Source of the DNA: Annona cherimola
Lineage: Eukaryota > Streptophyta > Magnoliopsida > Magnoliales > Annonaceae
NCBI GenBank assembly: GCA_030490835.1
Contig: CM059975.1
Coordinates: 15,133,579-15,197,578 of the forward strand
Direction: 5' to 3'
DNA: 64,000 nt
Shown: positions 39,601 through 54,600 of the stretch, in pieces
Layout: each line of letters begins with the position of its first letter
How positions within the stretch are numbered: the first letter of the stretch is position 1
Translations under genes and position numbers: made by a program
The notes under the pieces: model-generated
The model's input: the letters and a program-made list of their open reading frames with translations, nothing else
What the model was told of the DNA's origin: nothing
Databases searched by the model: none

Positions 39601-42600
39601 AAACCAGTTTTGCTCCCATTCTCTCCTATTGTGTTGATATCAACATGTATTTTGAATATGCCTTTCATTACATTGCCTCTCTAACGCACACCACCCAACA
39701 ACTCTAAAGTGTACCTCTCACCTGTTTACAACATTGAGATACAGCCAAATACATGTAAACCTACTGAAAACCCACAAGGAAATACACTTCAATTGCAAAG
39801 CAATTGGTAAAGCCTTTTCTTGAAACATGCATTGAAGAAATTCAAAAACACGTGCACATGCACAAGTGCACCTGGCCTAAGTCATGCCCATGCGTGAACC
39901 CCCACACAAGTCAAAACTGTCCAACAACAAAGGTCAAATCAAAGCTAACAACTTACCTTCGGAAGATCTAGAGGACTAGAACGGCTTAGTTTTCCCAGAG
40001 AAATCTCAACATTCCTCTGAGCCTCAGCACACATTGTCTTGAACAAATCCTGCAAAACAAATTTCAAAGAGAAGACAGTGAAAAAAGTGTACAAGCCTTT
40101 TTCCACTAGGAAAGAAGTTTCTTGTCATGCAATGATATTCTTTAATTTCAACCTCAGGGAATGCATTTCTTTTCAAATGATAGATAACCGTGAGTAGAGA
40201 AAATGACATCCTTGACTTTTAAGAGTAAAATATGTTGATAATCCCTACAAGGACCAGGAAATTGACGAGTTTGCTTGAGAGTAAAAAATGTTAACAATTC
40301 CTACAAGGACCGGGAAATTGACAATCAATCTCTCCAAAAATGACTTGACATCTTCACTACTTAACTACCCTACTTTTTTCCATTCTCACCCCCATATTAC
40401 AATCATTTTCTCACATAACTACTCTATTTCTTCCCGCTTCACCCATGACATATCACATCACTCTCACACCTTCCAATTTTTTCCTTCCTCACTCCCTCCC
40501 CACATTACCGGATGGTGCCTTACACTTACATGTCCAATTTAGAAATTTTTTTACCATGAATCATTCAATGAAGGCATGCCATGCATTAGGTTCATGGCCC
40601 ATCCATCATAAACTGTTTAGAGATCACTGTTTCAGGCATTCTAACCCATGGACATTGAATTGCCAAATAGAGGGTTTATGGTGAAAGATGGGTTGAACAT
40701 GGTCCATAGCTTCATGAGTTGCAAATCATATAAAATTTAATCTTTTTAGATTTCTTTCATCTTAGGAATTAAAAGTAAATGGACTTGCGAAAAATGATGG
40801 ATTAAGGGCTTGTCATGCACAGTAAAATGGTGGGATCCACCAGATATAATTTATGACCAACACAAAATTGAGCATTTGCAGGCATTATTGCCTCTAGAAA
40901 ATCTTAACTTGCTAGGTAAAGCAGATTAGGTCTAACATGTAGATACCGAAGAAGTAAAAATATAATTTCAACAGCTAAATTAATTCAATTAAGATTAAAT
41001 GATGATTAACATACAATGAACGAAAGCAGTGAAGTGAAAGGTAGTTAACTTTGGTAATGAGAAATTAAAATCTTACATTTAACTAGGCTGGACAAATTGT
41101 GATAAAAATTAAACTAAGCATATTAATGTTACTAAGATGAGTAAACATAGAAGCATATGCTTATAGACCCTATAGAATGGAAAGCCCTTTTTGACAAAAG
41201 AGACCAAAAATGCAGATCCTGATTTGAAACAAAAAGATAAACCCTTTTTCATGCAGCCACACACAACAACCAAAGTTTAAAATAAAAATATATATATCTT
41301 CGAAATGTAAAACTAAGAATGTTTAACTATAAACAACCTCAAAAAGTAGAGAGATCAACTGGCCAGACAGCTCCAAACGTTTGTTTCCTGCATAATCCTG
41401 TCATCCAAGAACGGCAAGGAAAGAAGACGATTTGTTGGTGTGTCATTCCATGCATATTTTCAAGTTATATTATAGTATTGCAAGATATTGAAAAGACAAA
41501 ACAAGAAATACATGAAAAAATAAGGATGTAATAGATGTAATCGCATACAGAAAATCATGTTATCAAATAAGCAAATAAAATGAAAGCATCAAGTAGCATG
41601 CTTCATAGAAAGAGCCAACGCATTTACCTTATCATCAATGTTGTCCGTATTCAAAGATGCTTCCATCATACGTCGCAACATTACAGCAACATATATACAT
41701 TTGGGATGAAAATTATTCTGCTGAACCTGTTAAAACAGTCTTAAAACAACACAAAAATAATGGAGGACACTTCAAAGAATAAAATATATTTAGTTTTCAA
41801 GGAAAACTCACTGGAACATTAGCGAGGAACACATTGAGAAGAACACCCATTGCGCCCTACAAATTATATGAATAATTTAGGTAAAAATTATAATATTCAA
41901 AAGAAATTGCCAAATAGAAGCAGTAAACAGAAAAGGAATAGAACAAAACCCTTTCATTCCGAGCACTTGTAAACGAAGACTTCTTCACCTATAAAGCAAA
42001 GCCATAAAACCAATTAGTAGCCATGTAGCATACATGAAAAATAAAGTAGACACACACTCCTTTTTCTTTCCTTTATCTTCCCTTTCCTCTTCTTTTTATT
42101 TTTCCCAGATTCAACTCAATTACTTTTTCTATTTCTCGAAAGTTTTAGTAAAAATCAAATGATGGAGCTGAATGGCCACAATCATTTGTTGATCAAAGCT
42201 TATGATTAGCCAGCCACAAAAAAAACATAAACTTCGGAATTGACCAAAATCTATATTGAAGACATGGACCATATCAATTGTCATTATCATTCCAACATTT
42301 TATTATGTGGTCCCAAAGAGTAACATCGAGAAGGACAAACACTTCTAAGTTAATGACAATTGGAAGCAGGCTTTGCTCCTTACTCCTCCATCAGTCAAGG
42401 GAAAGGGTTCATTTGGTGCAGGAGTCATCTAGGCAGACTGTATAAGCAACTACCAGTCTACCACGAGTTCATTATCTGCCATTGCCATTCGATGATGCCC
42501 ACGACATCTACCTCAGTTTTCTTAAGGGAAGCACAAGGTCGCCACTGAATAAGGTCTTAAAAAAGGCGACTAGGCGACTAAGAGTGTCAAACTCAAGCAA

Positions 42601-45600
42601 CACTCCAAAGGATAATCCAAAGATACAGCAACAGCAATCTGACAAGCACAAATGCTTAAATTATGCAGCTCGAAGAGGCATTAAAGTGCTTATTATTTAT
42701 TTCAACAGCCCCAATGAGAATCAAAATGTGAAGGAACAACAAGCTGCCAAGCATAAAGACTAAGGTTTCCATAGAAGGCTTATATCCACCTTTCATTCAT
42801 TTCTAGAATACAGGTTCCTAACTTTGTCATTCCACTTGTGACACTATCTCAAAATTCGGGTTGCAACTTAGGCGGGATTGAGCCTAGGGGTGTTGATGGT
42901 CATGGTCAACCCGTCAACCCGCTCGTCCAACTCGTTTATAAATGGTTTGGGTTGAAATTTTTGAATAAATGGGTTATGATCCGCCAACCCATTCAATCGT
43001 TTAATTAAATAAACGGATTAGAGTTGAGATTTTATAATCCGCCAACGTGTTAATAACCCGTTTAACTCGTTTAACTCATTAAAGTTTTATATATAAATGT
43101 AAACCCTTAGTTATTTTCTCTTGATATGTATTCCTCCCGTCATCTAATTTTCATTTTTCCACTGCCTAATTCCATTTTCCTGTTGCTGCCTTATTTCCAT
43201 TTCCCCTGCACCGAAAACACTCTCTTGCCTCTTCCTGCAAGATCATCGTCTACCAGAGTTTAAGTCTTCATGTGGTCTATTATACAACCCGTTAACAACC
43301 TACTAACCCGTTTATTAAATAGGTTAAAATGAGTTAGGGTTGAGATATTTTAAATGTGTTAGGATTAGGATTAGGCTGCAACTCGTCCAACCCATAGTTC
43401 AGAAGAATATCAGTATCAAAAGGCGTATCAGTCTCTCTAAAAATGATACGATACGGCCGTATTGTATCGACATCAGACTATATCGGACCGTATCGAACGG
43501 AATTTATTTTTACCATGAAAATATGAAAAAATATGTAAAAAATCAAAAAATTGGGAAATGCAAGAATATATAATTACTTAGGATTTTGCATATATATAGG
43601 ATGGTATACCAGTCTATTTTCTCTTATAAATAGTTGTCTATGTAAAACAAATAGTATGATTTTAAATGAAAAAAGAAATCATACACGAGACATGTGAACT
43701 CATTAACAAGTCAACATACATGATAAATAGAGAAATTAAATATGGCTAAAGTAAAAAAAAAAAATTATAAAATAAATCATAAATCAATTAATTTCAATTC
43801 ACAAATAAAATATATCTGCGTAAACACAAGATAGAAACCCATAAAAAGTTGATAACTTTTTATTTTTGAGGTGTTCAAGTTTACTTCTAGATTCTAAAAA
43901 TTTTTATAAATTAAAAAGAACCTCAAATTTTGCTTAAATTGCTGAAAAAATCAATTATATTACCGTAAAGAAATTTGTGTAACTGATAAAAAGTTTTCCC
44001 TTTTTAGTATTTCAGAATAATTTTAAAAAATTTTAGATTTCTGAATATTAAAAATATATAAAATAAAATAAAATTTTATCTAGTTGCAAGAAAAGCAATG
44101 AATATTAGTGTAAAAATGAGTGTAGATGAAGGAGAGAGTTTTAGAAATAAAACATGCAAAAGAGCGAAAAAATAGAATTTTTTTTATAATTTTATTCATT
44201 TGCCCAATATACCCTTGTCTCGGCCGATACACTCAATTTTTTAAAACTCTAGCCGAAACACCCTCGTATCTCGTATCGGACATGATCGATATGGATACGA
44301 TACGGCCGACACGCCCCCGTATGGGCCGATATTTGAATTCATAGTCCAAACCGATCCGTTAACACATCTAGTTGAGCCTGAACCCAGCACACTACACCCA
44401 AAAAATATAGTTTTGAAACTTCCTTTAAAACCTGAACCTAAGAACCCGCTTTGTAAATAAGGTTATGGTTCAAGCAAACATGGGGAATCTGAGCCCAATT
44501 TTTTATTTTTATATTTAATGATATTATATACATAACATCTAAACAATATTTCTTCAAGTTTATATGTTTTCTATTATTTATATTTATGTTTGAATACATG
44601 TTTGTCATGTTCAAATTCAATGAATACATTACTTTCATTTAGATCTATCTTTATATTTATATTATTTACTTTTAAGTTTATTAATTTTCTTCCTTTTATC
44701 TTATTTTGAAAAGTTAAATTTTCTTCTAGAAATATATTAGGAGTGTTTGGAAGTAATAAAACTTTTGGATAAAAAGATTTTAGAGTAAAAGTTTTTTATT
44801 GGAAGAAAATTATGTGATATGATAGGGATAATGATGAGTAAAGAGAATAAGTTAAAATAGATAGGTTAGTTGTATAAATAGTTATATAGAAATGATTAAA
44901 AAGTAGAGTGGTTGTATAGAAAGATGGAAAGAAATAATTAAAACATAGAATAGTTATAGAGATCGAAAAGTTTTTATTTGAAATTTTTTTGATGTATACA
45001 AACATGCCCTATATATTACTATATTTTTGAAAAAAAAAAATACTTAGGCTATGTATTATTATTTTTGCTCACATAATTTGTTGTTGTATATTTATATAAG
45101 ATTCTAAACTTGACACTCTTAAATCAAATGGACATCTGTTGACTCAAATTCCAACCCAAAACTCAACCAGAACCTGATTTTCAAAATAGGATTTAGGGTT
45201 TAAGTTTTAAGTTTTATAAATAGCGTTGAGGTTAAGGCTAAGACTAAGATTAGGGTTTAAGTTTTATAACTAGGGTTAAGGCAAAACCGAGTTACAATCC
45301 TACTCAAAATGACAGCCAAATAATAAGGTTGTTCTGTTGGGTGGGGGAACAACATTTACCTTCAATTCAAGATACTCTAAGGCTTGCTCTTGTGTATATA
45401 CCCTCTCAGATGCACATTCCTGAGTTATTAACAGATAAACGACAACCAAATCAGAAAACTGTAAGCTTCTAGTATTCAAAAGGAATTCAAAACCATTCAC
45501 ATCTCATATTCTTTTCCTAAACACAAACAAGGTAGAAACATGAACTTCTAAATCAACCAACCGGAGTACCCGAAAGACCATTGAAATTGCCAAAAAATGT

Positions 45601-48600
45601 GGCAATGCAAGGTAAAATGACCAGTAAAGAAGTAAAATGTTAAAGACGCCCACGAGTTGCCCCATTACCGAAGGAAGTTTGACTCAAATCAACAAGGTAA
45701 CAGGCTTCGATCTGCCTAACTAACAAGGATGTCAATGATGGTTATTGCATTTGTCAGAGCTAGCAAAAGTGTCATCATATCCCATGGGTCACTTTGACTA
45801 GAACATCACATCCAAGCCTAGTTAGCTAAGAGATTTGACCATGAATTTGATTAACACTGAAACCACAAGTCACTGTAGCTAGAAGACAACATTCAACCTA
45901 GAGAGGAAGCTGAAGCTTTTAGCAACTCATCCTATTTTCTGTATGATGGGGAATGGCCTCCCATACTTGCAGATACGGCTACATTGAGATTTCAGTGGAG
46001 CCTTCTCATTAGAGCCACCATAATAGTTTGACAACAGCTAGAACATAATGTTTAAAAATCATTTGTTTGGTAAAGAGCACAAAAATCATTCCACGGAATC
46101 ACTCTTTGCTTGTGACCTACATAAGCCTCTAGTTGTTCTTTTATTCATACTTTAACAAAGATAAGTAGCATTAAATTACAGTTGCCTAAAATATCATTGA
46201 GCAATTACAGAGGGCCGAAACAAGAAATCTCCCACTGAGATCTTAGCAGTGCCCCCCTCACTGAATCAACATCATTCAGCATTCCCATTTTGTTGAGCAA
46301 AGAGTTCCTTTCAAGCAAACTGAAACAAAGGGAAGGCCTCAGCATGGAAAGGAACAGGCTCAAAGAGAAACAACCAAGCTAGTAAAGAATGCCATGGCTG
46401 ATGACTAGACCACATCAGATTTCCAAGTCAACAATGATTACAATGAAGGTGCTTTATAAGATGAAGTGCCAATCTTTGGACTGTTAGGAATCTTTAATAA
46501 CAACATTAGATAAATCAATCAAAAAAGTTCGCAACCATATCTGAATGCAATTTAAAAAATAACGTAAATTATTACTCAAAAATAAAAAGTAAAAATATGA
46601 GGCCAATAAATTTTACTTGAATAGATGGAACAAGAAGATCAGTATACTTGGGATCTCTGCCAACCATTTGCACAACCTCTTGATCACTCTCCATCCCCAT
46701 TGCTTTCATTACCACCATGATAGGAATCTATAAAAGGTAGCTAATATCAACAAAACAACAGAACTTATTGTAATGGAGCTTGAAATAGCCAGCTGTGTGA
46801 CACAAATACCAGTTTACTAAACGCATTAAGCTGCAAATATATCTTTTTCTTTTCCATAATAATTACTGTCTTGCTTTTCCGCTCATGCGTGCTGCTGGTA
46901 ACAGATGCTGCTATGCTGTTGGAGAAAAGCCGAAATCAATCAATAGAGCAATACTTCAGCACCAGTGTCAAGCTACAAATTACAAAATTCATAAAACATG
47001 CTTGTAACAAAGGTGTACAACAAATTGTTAGCACAATAGCACATATTACATGAAATAGAGAAATGAAAACTGACAACGGCGCTTCTGCTCATATAGCATT
47101 CAACAACAAGCATGATACAATTCAATTGCACTTTACAAGAATGACGGCATCAGTGATTAAATCAGTTTCCCCTTTTGTTTCAGCAATATGGCAATTTAAC
47201 CAGAGTTTGGTCGTCACGTCAGGTGCTCTTAATGAAGTCCTTACAATTATAATATCATCAAACATAATTAGCATGAACAACGAACTGTTGGCCGTCACTT
47301 TTAGGTTTGGATTTTCTTTACAGTGTCAAGCACGGAGTGCAGGAGTGGTCAACCACTATCAGGGTTGTGTCTGGATGAACAAAGCCACCAAATTAACAGC
47401 TTATGGCAGCAACACAAGTAACTTCTATGTAATTTGTTATAAATAAGACATATTCAAGCATTAAAAAGACTTTCAGTGTACAACATTATGTATTTGACTT
47501 AGAAGTGAAATTGCACAGAGTCCACCGAAGAAGTCATACTTGAAGATACAACCTGAAGCATGACACAACACAGTTCAAAACTAGCTTGGTAAATGGCAGT
47601 GCAAAGCTCAACTTCATTCAGAACAATGGAAAACAAAAGGAAGTATGCCCTTGTTTCACATTTTATCTTTTTCACAGAACGTAGAGATCTGCTGGCAAAC
47701 TCCAAAAAATTTAATCACTATGGTGTATCTAAACTCTAATTTTCATGCATTAATAGTGCAGTTTTTATAATACATTCAACTTATTTACAGTAGTTTTTCC
47801 CTGACCCACAAAATTTCGGAAAAAAACTCCTAACTCAATGTTTGCATAACTAAAACTGAAACTTAAAAATCACAATGATGCTGACAACATCATTTGGTTC
47901 ACCAATGTATCAAAAAATGCATACAGCATTTCAAGGAAATAATGAAAATCGCCTTTTGAACCACTATTGAAGAACTCACCGTCCCTTTTTGTCAGTGTCA
48001 ATAATTATTCGATTTTTTGATAGCTGTTCTTGAATCAAAACCACCTACAAAAATAATTACCAACAGCGCCAATTATAGAAGCTCGACTGACAAACTGAAG
48101 TAAAATACACATTCAGCAAGACAACTGATAGACAGCAGAAGGAAAAACAGAACATGCTCAGAAAATATGAAACACAAAAAATACACAATAATATCCATTT
48201 TATTAAGAGTGGTGATGTTTTACACCCAGGCGTTTTCAACCACGTCACCCCACCGTCGGATCTTGTGGAATTTTCTACAGCCATTGGATGGAAAACAGGA
48301 GATGACGCTACAATTAACGCGTAGGAAAAATTAGCAGATACCTCCCATCTCTCTCTAATATCCAATGGAGGCATGAAGCAGCTCCTTCCTCTCACTCATT
48401 CTCTCATACCCCTTTCTCTCTCTACCACATGCGCTCCGCTGGTCGCCAGCTGTGCTCCTCCTCTCCTCCGGTGACGACCTATAACACTGGCCTCTCCTCC
48501 CTCCCCCATGTCCACCACCAAATCCTTCCTGTCGTCTTTCCCAACTCGTCTGACGATCTCGTCAAACCCAAGACATCATACACCACCTGAAACAGTAGCC

Positions 48601-51600
48601 TACTGCTCCTTGCAAACTCCCTCAACTTCCTGATCTCTTCTTCCCCAACACCTCCCAACACCACCCCCATCACCACAGATCCTTCCAATGATCAACTCTA
48701 GATGCTACAACCCCACATCCTCCTCCCCCTTTGACACCACGTCTACCACTTGCCCTACCACTAAGCCCTCCCTCCTGATGCTCCTCGCCAGCTCCCCAAA
48801 TGCTCACAACACCTCTCCATCGGAGCTTCCTTCGTCGTCACCGAAATGTGCTCAAAGGTCAACACTAGCATGGCGTCGCCAACCAGCACTGCCACTCTAT
48901 GGTTGGTGGGCTTCCCTCCGCCAAAGGTCGTCGTGCATTAGCAACATGGTGTGCATCATCTCAGTGGCGCAAGCCGACAATATGGCCATCAGCTCGCAAG
49001 CAACGACGCAAAGCAGCGGTCAGACACACTTCCCACAAGCAAGGAGAGAGTAGCGCATTGAGTCATAGTCAATGGTTCGGAATATCGGCCGATACGGGGG
49101 CATATCGGCCGTATCATATCCATATCGGTCATGTCCGATACAAGGGTGTTTCGGCTAGGGTTTTAAAAATTGAGCGTATCAACCGATACAGGGGGGCGTA
49201 TCGGCCGATACGGGGGTGTATCGGTTGGGGTGTATCAGCCAAATGAATAAAATTATAAAAAATTTCTATTTTTTCACTCTTTGGCATATGTTTTCTATTC
49301 CAAAACTCTTCCCTTCATCTACACTCATTTTTACACTAACATTCATCTTTTTCCTTGCAACTAGATAAAATTTTATTTTATTTTACATATTTTTAATTTT
49401 CAAAAATATAAAAAATTTAAAAATTATTCTGAAAAACTAAAAGAGAACTTTCTATAAGTTACGTAAGTTTGTTTACAGTAATATAATTGATTTTTTCTTG
49501 CAATTTAAGTAAAATTTGAGATTATTTTTAATTTATAAAAAAATTCAAAATGTAGAAGTAGACTTGAACACCTCGAAAATAAAAATTATCAACTTTTTAT
49601 GGGTTTTTATCTTGTGTTTATGCAAATATATTTTATTTGTGAATTGTAATTAATTGATTTATAATTTATTTTATATTTTTTTAGTTATATTTGATTTTGC
49701 TATGTATCATATATGTTGAATTGTTAATGAGTTTACATGCCTTGTCTATAATTTCTTTTTCATCTATTATTTATATTGTATGTTTTCTCATAGACAACTA
49801 ATCATAAGAGAAAATAGACCAATACATCGTCCTATGTATGGCCAAAATGCTATGGAATTATATATTCTTGTGTTTCCCAATTTTCTGATTTTTTACATAT
49901 TTTTTCATATTTTTTATGGTAAAAATAAATTCCATCCAATACAGCCCGATACAGTCCGATATCGATACAATATGGCCATATCGTATCGTTTCTAGCGGAG
50001 ACCGATACGCCATCTGATACCGATATTCCGAACCATGGTCATCGATTTGCTCCGCGATGGCGACTAGTGCCTTGTTCAAGAAATCAGCCTTTTGGAGCAT
50101 GTATTTCTTGAAATCAAAGGAGGGTGGGAGGACGTGGGAGCAGTTTGATGATGTGGGTATCTCTGATTTTCTTTGGCGGAGAGTTGTTTGGTGATGGGCA
50201 TTGGAGAAATGGAAGATTTAGCAAGGGTATTGCTAGCAAAGATTGAAGATTTGGGTGTGGAACCTTTGCTTCTAAGGTGGTAAAGCATCCCCCACTGGAG
50301 GTTGTCGATGTCCATATACAGCAGGTCATCGCGCATCAGCAACATGGTCTGGATCATCTCACCAGCACGAGTCGAGGCGTGGCCATGCCCTCATTCCATC
50401 CCACCAACTCACAAGCAACAACTGACAGAGGAAGGTGACTGGAAAATGGCACTGACAGCAGCTGCATAATCCAACCTATGAAAATGATCCAACGAGATAG
50501 GACAACCCTTAGGCATGGTCAAAAATGCTGAGCGTTACACCCAGCTGTAAAAGATCACCTCTCTTTTACTCCATTTCGAGCAAATATCAAGCTGTCGAAA
50601 AAAAATATTTGCACTAAGTGATGGATCTTACATTATACTAGGCTGTAGGGATTTTTGCATTATTAGATAGTGTCATGAAGTTAAAATAAATCACTGTACA
50701 GCTTCTCTGCCAACCATTTTGTGCTCATAGAATGTATTTATTACCAGTTAGTTACAGATTTGCAGTGTTAAAAAACAGAATTGAAAGAAATAGCACACAG
50801 GGGGTAACAATATTCTAAAATCTCACTTCTTCTTCAACATCTTCTCATTTTTTTCATTCTTTCATGGTCCCCATGAGAAAGTGCTCCACAAAAGCAGAAG
50901 CCATGCAGGGATTATAGGTGGTAGTAAACACTAATGGGTTATTCCTCGCTGGAGATGACAGATAACCTAAACTACCTCCAAACCCAAAAGTTAAATTGAC
51001 AAAAGACTTATCCTGTTAAGAAAGAGCCAGAGAGAAGCATGAAATCATATTTACAAATAGATGCAATAAAGCAATTGAAGAAATCAGCACGAATCTCATT
51101 GTTAGGAGTTCTTCTAAAGTCCAAAGAGCTGATTCACATCTTGTGAATTTAGAATATCTAAGAATCAGGACACAAAGGATCTATTTGGGATGACGAGAAA
51201 TTGAGGATGGGAATGAGGAATGGGGGATGAAATGCATATGATAGAGGTAAAGTGGTGATAGTTGCAAATGTCAATATATATTCTGCATTATTTTTCACCC
51301 TTAGCATATTGAAAAGATATTAGTTAAGTGGTTTCAAATATAAATCATTGATAATTATATATTTACTGAGACCCTTTATTAATATGTTCTTGGGAAATTT
51401 TATTGGATCATTGGGCAATTTTTCAAAATTATCCTGGGTGGGTCTTAACGGGCTGCATGTAAAACTCCTAGTGGTCCAGCGGACCACCAGAAAATTCGAA
51501 CTCCTTCCCAAGCAGACTCGTCCATGGCATCCTTTTGGCCAAAACCATCATCCTACCAAAATTTCAGCTGGCCAGCTCTCTTCCATTTTCAATCACTAGC

Positions 51601-54600
51601 AGCTCCCAAATCCGCCAGAAAATTCTGAATGGCAAAATCCATCCCTTTCCTTTTCCTGTTTTCTCCATGGATGGCTAAACCCACCTTCAGCAGCAATTTC
51701 AGATCCGACCATCCGGGCCATTAATTTGATGACCAGATCCACTGGATCTGGAGGTCGTGCAGTCCATCACGATTTCAACAGCATCTCAGGCAACAGTAGC
51801 CTCATCAATTGTAATCAGATGCATCAGTTCGTGCGATACTTAGAGGACTCCAAATCCGTTTCAAAGTCCAACCATCATGAAGTTAATCTGCAAGCAAGCA
51901 ATCCATCAGAGCCATCCAAAAGCCTTTCAAGCAATGGCCTGGACCAACTAATGCCATCCATTCGATGGTTTTTATGAGTTGCATTATAACAAGCCATGTC
52001 CATCCAGATCATCTCAAACCATGGCATCCAACTATTCTATGATCCATTAATTCTAAGCAACCATGGCTCATTATCTCACTGATTCAAAGCAGCAGCCCGT
52101 TGAAATTTTCAGCAATAAAATTAATACAATCTTCACCAACTTTGGGCAATCTTCAATAAATCTCATCCGTCTACTCCAGCAAAATTCCCAGCAATAAAGT
52201 TTGGCTGTTCAACATGTGTGATTTAAAGCAGCACGTCAGCAAATTCAGCCACCCTTTTCTGGCGAATCTAGCTAGGCAAACGCGCGCAATTTTATTTCAT
52301 CTATGAATTGTGTCAGTCAAGAGAAGCACAGATTACACTTCAGCCATTCACTTTTGTGCAAAGCACCGCAATTCAAGCAGCGCATGAAATCCGCTTTCTG
52401 ATGGATGTTCTCTACAGGTTTTCCACCCTTATAAAAGGGGCTGGAGGGCAAGGCTCCGGATCATCAGTTCAACTCAAACTTCAACTCAAGCTTTCAATTT
52501 CAAGCTCACAGGTTTGGAGAAACTTTGGAGGAGAAGAGATTTTCTTCGTGCAAGTCATCTAGATTTGTTTTCTTTTGCTCTGTTAATTTTAGATTTTTAT
52601 TGTCTTTGTTTTTAGTTGAATTTTATTTACAGTTATTTTTATTGCATTTTAGTTTTAGTTGTAACTTCATTTTAGATATTTTAGTTTAATAAAATTTTCT
52701 TTTCCAAATAAGTCAAACTTTCATTGCTTCTTTGTGGATTCAACCCGTCTCACCATTATTCTACGCTATAATTAGTAGTTAGTTTTAATGTGACTCAGTA
52801 TAATTTGAGATTGGTGACCATGGGTACCTAATGACACACTCGTGGTTATACACTGAGTGAGAATAAAGAAAAAATAGATAGGGTATTTGGAAAGATATGA
52901 GAAAATGGTTGAAACTCTAGAAGAAAATGATTACAATATAAGGGTAAAAATGAAAAAAAAAAAAAAAGTAGTTGGGTATTAACTTCTGCATTCTTATTCC
53001 CCCATTTCCATTCTCCTCTAAACAAACACACCCCGAGAACAACCTATAACAAAGTGGAGCCTACTAACTATGGAGGTGCTCAACATCAGATAGATATAAC
53101 AAAATAAATGGGAAAAAAAAAATTTAATGCAGTGGGAAGCTAAAAAAGGACTCAAGAAGTATAAATATCGCAGACCATTCCTATTCTGCTGGCCCGAAAA
53201 TCAGAAACAAGAATAGAAGTAAGCTCTTAGATAGTTTTTACTTCCCAAAAAAAAAAAAAAAAAATTCCTAGATAGTTTTTAGAACATTGATATAATGTGT
53301 ACAAGAAAAACCCTCTAACAAACAACATAGGCAATGAAAGAGACGCATTGCTTATTTTACCTCGACTAGCATTGTGTAAAAAAAATAATAATAATAATAA
53401 TAATTACTTTAGCATACAAATAATCTTAGTGATCTTACATTAAATCATTCTTATCAGTGACTTAGAATAATTGACATGGTTATCAGTACAATTCAAGCTG
53501 CATTCAGGAGGAAATAGAATCTTGATGTTGTTTTCGGGAACATTGCTGATGTAGAAAGAGGATGGAATAAATCAGAAAAGAGGAAGATCCTCTCGATGGA
53601 ATCAGAGAGAAAGAAAGGAGAGAAAAGGAATAAATTAAGGAAGATGAAATAGAACTAGAAAACAATAGGGAATTCAAAAATCGTTTCACTTTCAAATAAT
53701 CAACTTACTATAACACTTAACACAAAGTACTATTTATAGAAAATAGATGTGGGGGGAAAACTAACAACTCAGGATATAAACAAAAACCCAACAACGGGAG
53801 AGGTCAAAAGACTCAAAATATCTATATAACCTCTAAAAAGTAAAAAATCTAGTTTGGGCTCAGAGTTAGAAAGTTTATTGCTTCTAGCAACAAAGAAATG
53901 AAGCTGCAAAGGAAAATCCACCTTATTCTTGGGAAGCATTAGCAAATCATAACCTTTTTTTAGGAAAAGAAATGAGGCTTCAAAGACGAATCCACCCTTA
54001 TTCTTGGGGAGACTGTTAGTACCACAAATCATTCTTCTCATTGTATCATATTACTTCCATCTTTTGGTTGGAGCTAAAAAAGCTCTGATTTGAATTTTGG
54101 AGAAAAAAGAAAAGTATTCACATCAAAGGGTCAATGGTTTGATATAGACAAGTATTCCATAAATTGCGGTTTTACCTGGGGATGGGATCTCCCCAAGAGT
54201 GAAAATATCTCTCCCAGTATAACAGCCTATTCTATTCTATATTCTCTACCAGCTTCTGAAACAGGATCAGATCGGTAAACAGGATGCTTCCCCTCACTTC
54301 ACTACCTTTCAAGAATCCAGTTCGATACATCATCATAAGAAAAATTTCGCATATGCTGTCTATTGGAACCACATTGAGAAATGGAACAAAAAATTACCTT
54401 CTCAGTTCCCTTGACCACAAAATACCCACCTGGATCAAGGGGACACTCACCTGCATAATTTAAAATCAAGGGAACAAAATTAACAACAGGGAACAAGTAT
54501 GCATCTGTGTGCCTGGCAAAGGGAAAAGAAAATGTTTCCTCCCCATTTTTCCCTTTCTTTTAATATGATATTTCTTTTATCAACTACACCTATACCCACA

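Larger units (their letters stand above)
42856..45302. mobile_element. Outer hAT element of the intron 11 nest
   Basis: Ends TCGGGTTGCAACTTAGG and complement TAGGATTGTAACTCGG. Flanked by a perfect 8-bp duplication CTCAAAAT (42848-42855 and 45303-45310). Its 2447 bp are swollen by inner insertions (42885-44370 and 44740-45009); TTAGGG-like motifs lie near the right end. Confidence 0.8.

Noticed and set aside
42360..42763. Open frames of 62 and 93 residues in intron 11
   Set aside because: No recognisable motif, antisense to the gene and not bounded by splice sites.
47063..47446. 127-residue plus-strand open frame in intron 8
   Set aside because: Antisense to NRPC2, no family resemblance, no splice or promoter context.
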